Assembly: GCA_021840255.1 (NCBI GenBank)
Contig: JAKBYX010000016.1
Span: 1-43,928 of the forward strand
Length of the DNA: 43,928 nt
Direction: 5' to 3'
Source: Nitrospirota bacterium
Lineage (GTDB): Bacteria > Nitrospirota > Thermodesulfovibrionia > Thermodesulfovibrionales > JdFR-88
The notes beneath the pieces are model-generated. The model had not been told where the DNA came from. It was given only the letters and a program-made list of their open reading frames with translations, and did not search any database. Shown piece by piece: positions 42,228 through 43,928 of the stretch. A program made the translations under genes and the position numbers. Positions within the stretch are counted from its first letter, which is position 1, and each line of letters opens with the position of its first letter.

Positions 42228-42847
42228 ATTGGCCTCGCCTCCAGGACTTCCATGGCCGCCTTGGTGGCGAGCACTTTATTATGAGACACGACCTCGTAGA
42301 TGTTCAGGTCCTTTGCGCAAACCACATCCACACCCGGGATGTTTCTTGCAGAAAGGAGCACAGGGCGGTCAGCCTCCGGAACCACTATGAGCGTGCTTGC
42401 ACCGGCAAGGCCCAAACTTTTGAGGACGCTTACCATTTCCTTGGTCTTGGGCCCCTCGAACTTGATGCCGTCCACAATAAGGACCTCTCCGTCCTTTATC
42501 TTCTTCGAGATGGCCGCAAAAAGCGCAGTCCTTCTTGCAGTTTTGGGCATCTCATAGGAATAATCCCTGGGCTGGGGGCCGAACACGGTGCCGCCGCCTC
42601 TCCATAACGGAGAACGGCTGCTGCCGGACCGGGCCCTTCCGGTATGCTTCTGCTTCCAGGGCTTCTTGCCGCCCCCGGATACCAGACCCTTCGTCTTGGT
42701 CGCGTGGGTGCCCTGCCTCTGGTTGGCAAGGAAGCCCACCACCGCTTCGTGCATGAGAGCATTCTTGCCCTCCATGCTGAACCTCTCTGAGAGGTCCATG
42801 GAACCCACCACGTTATTTTTTATGTCTTTTATCTCTATGGAAGCCAT
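42224..42847 (-). CDS. rplD: 50S ribosomal protein L4
   Basis: A 207-residue protein; its long loop reaches the exit tunnel (KGLVSGGGKKPWKQKHTGRA RSGSSRSPLWRGGG). In E. coli, L4 also autoregulates the S10 operon by attenuation and translation block; the leader lies outside this window. Eight bases after rplC. Confidence 0.97.
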   Translation of the reverse strand: MASIEIKDIKNNVVGSMDLSERFSMEGKNALMHEAVVGFLANQRQGTHATKTKGLVSGGGKKPWKQKHTGRARSGSSRSPLWRGGGTVFGPQPRDYSYEMPKTARRTALFAAISKKIKDGEVLIVDGIKFEGPKTKEMVSVLKSLGLAGASTLIVVPEADRPVLLSARNIPGVDVVCAKDLNIYEVVSHNKVLATKAAMEVLEARPI

Positions 42848-42855
42848 TTCCTGTA

Positions 42856-43467
42856 TCAGCCTTCCTTCCTTATTTCCACTATCGTGCCGGTGGCGCCTGG
42901 CACCGAACCTCTCACCAGGATCAGGTTCTGCTCAACCCTTACATCCTCTATGTGGAGGTTTTTAGTCGTAACCCTGACAGCGCCCATATGCCCCGGAAGC
43001 GCCTTCCCTTTCCATACGCGGGAAGGGAATGAGCTCGCGCCTATGGAGCCCGGCGCGCGGTTGAACATGGAGCCGTGGGAGCTCGGTCCGCCAGAGTAAC
43101 CATGCCTCTTCATAACGCCCTGGAAGCCCTTCCCCTTGGACAAGCCGCTTACAGACACCTTGTCGCCCTTCGCGAACTTCTCCACGGTAACGGTCTCGCC
43201 GACCTGCCCTTCCATCGGGAACTCCCTGACGTACCTGTATAATGCCTTCGATCCGGCCTTTTCAAACACGCCTTTCATCGGCCTGGTAACAAGCTTCTGC
43301 TTCCTCTGTTCGAGGAACCCGACCTTTACAGCCTCATAGCCGTGCTTTTGGCGGGTCTTCACCTCCAGCACGAACCCCGGCTGCGCCTCTATGACCGTTA
43401 CCGGCACAAGGCGGCCACCCTCGAATACCTGCGTCATTCCGAGTTTCCTGCCGACCATACCTGTCAT
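42856..43467 (-). CDS. rplC: 50S ribosomal protein L3
   Basis: A 203-residue early-assembly protein with a loop near the catalytic centre. Starts [20 protein letters not shown]; the loop reads [20 protein letters not shown], and the site of the methylated Gln in E. coli is a Ser here. ATG 43467 overlaps the S10 stop by four bases (ATGA). Confidence 0.97.
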   Translation of the reverse strand: MTGMVGRKLGMTQVFEGGRLVPVTVIEAQPGFVLEVKTRQKHGYEAVKVGFLEQRKQKLVTRPMKGVFEKAGSKALYRYVREFPMEGQVGETVTVEKFAKGDKVSVSGLSKGKGFQGVMKRHGYSGGPSSHGSMFNRAPGSIGASSFPSRVWKGKALPGHMGAVRVTTKNLHIEDVRVEQNLILVRGSVPGATGTIVEIRKEG

Positions 43468-43772
43468 TGTTTTATCTCCACGTCCACGCCTGCGGCGATC
43501 TCCAGCTTCATAAGCGCATCCATGGTCTGCTGCGTGGGCTCGTATATGTCCACTATGCGCTTATGGGTCCTTATCTCGAACTGCTCACGGGACTTCTTGT
43601 CCACATGCGGGCTCCTCAAAACCGTATACTTGCTGATCTTCGTGGGCAACGGCACGGGCCCGGCCACTCTGGCCCCGGTCCTTCTGGCCGCCTCCACTAT
43701 GTCGCGCACCGACTGATCGAGCAGCCTGTGGTCGTAAGCCCTGAGCTTTATTCTTATCTTCTGCTGATTCAT
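43464..43772 (-). CDS. rpsJ: 30S ribosomal protein S10
   Basis: A 102-residue head protein that also serves in antitermination with Nus[21 protein letters not shown] and [20 protein letters not shown] are conserved. ATG 43772 gives the normal start; a GTG at 43781 would add three residues and is not excluded. It follows tuf by about 30 bases. Confidence 0.96.
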   Translation of the reverse strand: MNQQKIRIKLRAYDHRLLDQSVRDIVEAARRTGARVAGPVPLPTKISKYTVLRSPHVDKKSREQFEIRTHKRIVDIYEPTQQTMDALMKLEIAAGVDVEIKQ

Positions 43773-43803
43773 TATGGCCACTGTATTATTCCCGTATTCC
43801 TTT

Positions 43804-43928
43804 TTATTCCCGTATCTCTGTAACTACGCCTGCGCCCACCGTCCTGCCGCCTTCCCTGATGGCGAACCTGAGCCCCTCATCCATGGCGACGGGCGTTATC
43901 AGATCCACAAGGAAGGTAACGTTGTCTC
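43804..43928 (-). CDS. tuf: Elongation factor Tu, C-terminal end (partial)
   Basis: The last 41 codons of EF-Tu, read from the window edge: [40 protein letters not shown], then TAA. This is the end of domain III, and the tuf-rpsJ link is the usual bacterial arrangement. The rest lies outside the window. TEIRE replaces the more frequent TKIIE. Confidence 0.95.
   Translation of the reverse strand, partial: DNVTFLVDLITPVAMDEGLRFAIREGGRTVGAGVVTEIRE

Overview
The window looks like a chromosomal segment of a Gram-negative, probably anaerobic or microaerophilic bacterium. Lipoproteins with lipoboxes, a beta-barrel remnant, an FmdE-type protein, a FeoB/DtxR iron module and an AhpF-like reductase all point that way. 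AGG and ATA codons are frequent. This would fit Nitrospirota or Desulfobacterota (the old Deltaproteobacteria), but no rRNA or other decisive marker is present, so the placement is only a guess.

Layout. Bases 1-1622 hold the edge of an IS110-family element that cuts off a HNH nuclease gene lying next to an intact cytosine-5 methyltransferase, so this looks like a broken restriction-modification pair. Bases 1793-6593 carry fmdE-argB on the plus strand, serS plus an unknown gene on the minus strand, and an endonuclease III-like glycosylase coupled to a four-helix membrane protein. Bases 6841-9776 carry an AhpF/thioredoxin-reductase fusion and a VOC protein-lipoprotein pair. Bases 9.8-15.5 kb are a decayed accessory zone. 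It holds an IS1182-type remnant, a beta-barrel fragment, a broken amino-acid permease, palindromic repeats, and intact small envelope genes (DUF748-type, DUF1328-type, DUF3568-type, a coiled-coil protein). Two of the small membrane ORFs in this window are too short for routine calling: 34 aa at 11673-11777 and 29 aa at 29353-29442.

Bases 15.5-18.3 kb hold vapBC divergent from uvrB. Bases 18.4-21.3 kb hold a hybrid histidine kinase whose 3' end is tandemly triplicated. Bases 21.6-23.1 kb are trpC-trpF. Bases 23.1-27.0 kb are DUF2059, queF, a DtxR-family regulator and feoB, with Fur-like boxes in front of both the regulator and feoB. Bases 27.3-29.0 kb are a thioesterase and rho.

The last 14.5 kb is the tuf-S10-spc-alpha ribosomal super-operon read on the minus strand, from the end of tuf through rplQ. 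The order is canonical except that rpmD (L30) and adk are missing; rpsE and rplO overlap by 35 nt where rpmD should be.

Two patterns stand out. First, several genes that head transcription units (fmdE, the AhpF-like gene, vapB, uvrB, trpC, the dtxR-type gene, perhaps serS) have no Shine-Dalgarno sequence but have a -10 box, often of the form TGnTAAAAT, only 6-11 bp before the start codon. This suggests leaderless mRNAs, in contrast to the clear ribosome-binding sites of many genes inside operons. Second, tiny one-helix membrane ORFs sit 2 nt behind larger genes. I did not see a clear candidate for a wholly new multi-gene system; the strongest leads are the leaderless promoters, the small ORFs, the iron-control sites and the interlocked inverted repeats at 14442-14508.
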